From Thiobacillaceae bacterium (GTDB taxonomy: Bacteria; Pseudomonadota; Gammaproteobacteria; Burkholderiales; Thiobacillaceae), in contig JAHENE010000137.1 in NCBI GenBank assembly GCA_024643305.1, positions 1 through 5,761 on the forward strand: a DNA stretch of 5,761 bases, in the 5' to 3' direction. Made by a program: the position numbers and the translations under genes. Of the stretch, positions 4,760 through 5,761 are shown one piece after another. Every line of letters starts with the position of its first letter. Within the stretch, counting starts at the first letter, position 1. The notes under the pieces are model-generated. The model saw only the letters and a list, made by a program, of their open reading frames with translations. It did no database searches and was not told where the DNA came from.

Positions 4760-5656
4760 ATGCTTTCTGTCGCGCGCTGCTTTTTCGCCTCTCTTCTCGT
4801 ATTCCTGAGTCTTGCTACTTCGGCGGGCGATATTCCTCCGCTTTCGCGACTGGTGATTGACGAGGAAATTCAATACACCATCCAGCCAGACGACATTCTG
4901 CTTTCCATCGGCGCCCGTTTTGGCATTGACTACAAGCTTGTTGCCCGGCAAAACAACATTCGTAATCCCGACCGTATTTATGCAGGCCGAACCTTGCATA
5001 TCCGCAATACCCATATCGTGCCGGAGGGGATGGAAGACGGCATTCTCATCAACATCCCGCAGCGCATGCTGTTTTACTTCGAGCCCGGTTATTTGATGGC
5101 CGTCTATCCAGTGGGTCTTGGCAAGCCCAGCTGGCCAACACCCACAGGCAACTTCAAGGTCTACATGAAAGAGGAGAACAAGGCCTGGAAAGTGCCCAAG
5201 TCTATCCAGGAAGAAATGCGACGTGAAGCCAGGGTTGTTCAGGAAGAAGTGCCGCCCGGTCCGGACAATCCCCTGGGCAAGCACTGGCTGGGCCTGACTT
5301 TGTGGGGTTACGGTATTCACGGTACCATTGCGCCTTCCAGTGTCTACGATTTTCGCAGCCATGGCTGCATCCGCCTGCATCCGGACGATGTGGCTGCTCT
5401 TTATGCCATGGTGGAAAGGGGTGTCATTGGCCGCATTATCTACCAGCCGGTTCTGCTGGCAGTGGACGAATCTGGCCGCATCATGCTTGAAGTACACCTC
5501 GATATTTACGAAAAGGACATCGACTACGCGCAAACCGTGCGCGAGATTGCCAAGGCCTACGGCTTAATTCATGACATCGACTGGCCGTTGGTAGAAGAAA
5601 TGATTGCCCTGCAGGAAGGGCAGGCCCGCGAAGTCGGGCATACAAGGATTTATTAG
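4760..5656 (+). CDS. LysM-containing L,D-transpeptidase (YkuD/ErfK family)
   Basis: 298 residues. A signal peptide (1-22, hydrophobic 8-20) sends it to the periplasm. Residues 38-82 form a LysM peptidoglycan-binding domain (YTIQPDDILLSIGARFGID, then NNIRNPDRIYAGRTLHI). Residues about 95-230 are the YkuD catalytic domain, with GIHGT (185-189) and SHGCIRL (200-206). Catalytic Cys203, His201, His187 and Arg205 are all present. Such enzymes make 3-3 cross-links in peptidoglycan or attach proteins to it through a meso-diaminopimelate-linked thioester intermediate. A C-terminal extension (about 235-298) follows the catalytic domain. In this frame a stop codon lies at 4751-4753, so this ATG is the earliest possible start. 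There is no good Shine-Dalgarno, only AATTCCGG, and translation may depend on the upstream hairpin leader. The next gene starts 7 bp after the stop. Confidence 0.95.
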   Translation: MLSVARCFFASLLVFLSLATSAGDIPPLSRLVIDEEIQYTIQPDDILLSIGARFGIDYKLVARQNNIRNPDRIYAGRTLHIRNTHIVPEGMEDGILINIPQRMLFYFEPGYLMAVYPVGLGKPSWPTPTGNFKVYMKEENKAWKVPKSIQEEMRREARVVQEEVPPGPDNPLGKHWLGLTLWGYGIHGTIAPSSVYDFRSHGCIRLHPDDVAALYAMVERGVIGRIIYQPVLLAVDESGRIMLEVHLDIYEKDIDYAQTVREIAKAYGLIHDIDWPLVEEMIALQEGQAREVGHTRIY

Positions 5657-5663
5657 GTCAAGA

Positions 5664-5761
5664 ATGAAGCATTCAATCAACCGGCGCGATTTTTTGAAAC
5701 TCGGACTGTTTGCAGCGGCCTTGCCATCATCTGTGTCAGCCAGTTTGGGGCGGCCTGACAT
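5664..5761 (+). CDS. Start of a Tat-exported protein, cut off by the window; possibly MepK/YcbK-like (DUF882)
   Basis: 32 codons from the ATG at 5664, open to the window end. The N-terminus has the twin-arginine motif NRRDFLK (residues 6-12) followed by a hydrophobic stretch LGLFAAALPSSVSA, a Tat signal peptide with likely cleavage after VSA. AGG overlapping the preceding stop can serve as ribosome site. The 7-bp gap implies co-transcription with the L,D-transpeptidase. In E. coli the L,D-transpeptidase gene ycbB is followed by ycbK (mepK), a Tat-exported peptidase that cuts 3-3 cross-links. The arrangement here suggests the same partner, but no catalytic residues are visible, so the identity is inference from context only. 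Confidence 0.72.
   Translation, partial: MKHSINRRDFLKLGLFAAALPSSVSASLGRPD

Noticed and set aside
4490..5533. A 347-codon minus-strand open frame, longer than the gene opposite it
   Set aside because: It lies antisense to the L,D-transpeptidase and the preceding gene. The plus strand shows a signal peptide, LysM and the SHGCIRL motif, while the minus frame has no recognisable domain. It is a shadow of codon bias.

Overview
The window looks like a chromosomal segment of a betaproteobacterium. The main clue is an IF-1 of the type found as a second, C-terminally extended copy in that class. The moderate GC content and the mix of exported small proteins also fit. This placement is an inference from gene content, not from a marker gene. 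I see no RNA gene, IS element, integrase or CRISPR array.

Layout. (1) 1-812, minus: most of a SrkA (YihE/RdoA) stress-response protein kinase, cut by the window edge. (2) 887-1729, plus: a probable two-gene operon for two exported proteins, a DsrE-like protein and a protein with three PsiF repeats. (3) 1758-2355, minus, convergent with that operon: a HicA-like solo protein followed 13 bp later by a small exported membrane protein. (4) 2446-3194, plus: a strong sigma70-type promoter, a leader of about 170 nt, an IF-1 paralogue (infA) and a small eight-cysteine, probably zinc-binding protein. (5) 3191-3876, minus: a FrnE-like DsbA-family thioredoxin-fold gene broken by a 68-bp insertion. (6) 4029-4667, plus: an exported low-complexity protein with a lysine at every third residue and a nine-residue tandem repeat. 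(7) 4712-5761, plus: a LysM/YkuD L,D-transpeptidase behind a perfect TATAAT box and a hairpin near the predicted mRNA 5' end. It is followed 7 bp later by the start of a gene for a Tat-exported protein.

The most unusual signal is in region 5. The inserted 68 bp consists of an inverted copy of nearby sequence followed by a direct copy of the adjacent sequence. This leaves a 44-bp direct repeat and a 28-bp inverted repeat. Removing exactly 68 bp restores one uninterrupted 205-residue protein with its CxxC and cis-proline motifs. This is the signature of a template-switching replication error, or of a chimeric read or assembly.

Functionally, much of the window concerns the cell envelope and stress: an envelope-stress kinase, exported DsrE/PsiF proteins, a peptidoglycan cross-linking enzyme and possibly its partner. 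A translation factor module sits in the middle. I do not see one coherent new system spanning the window.
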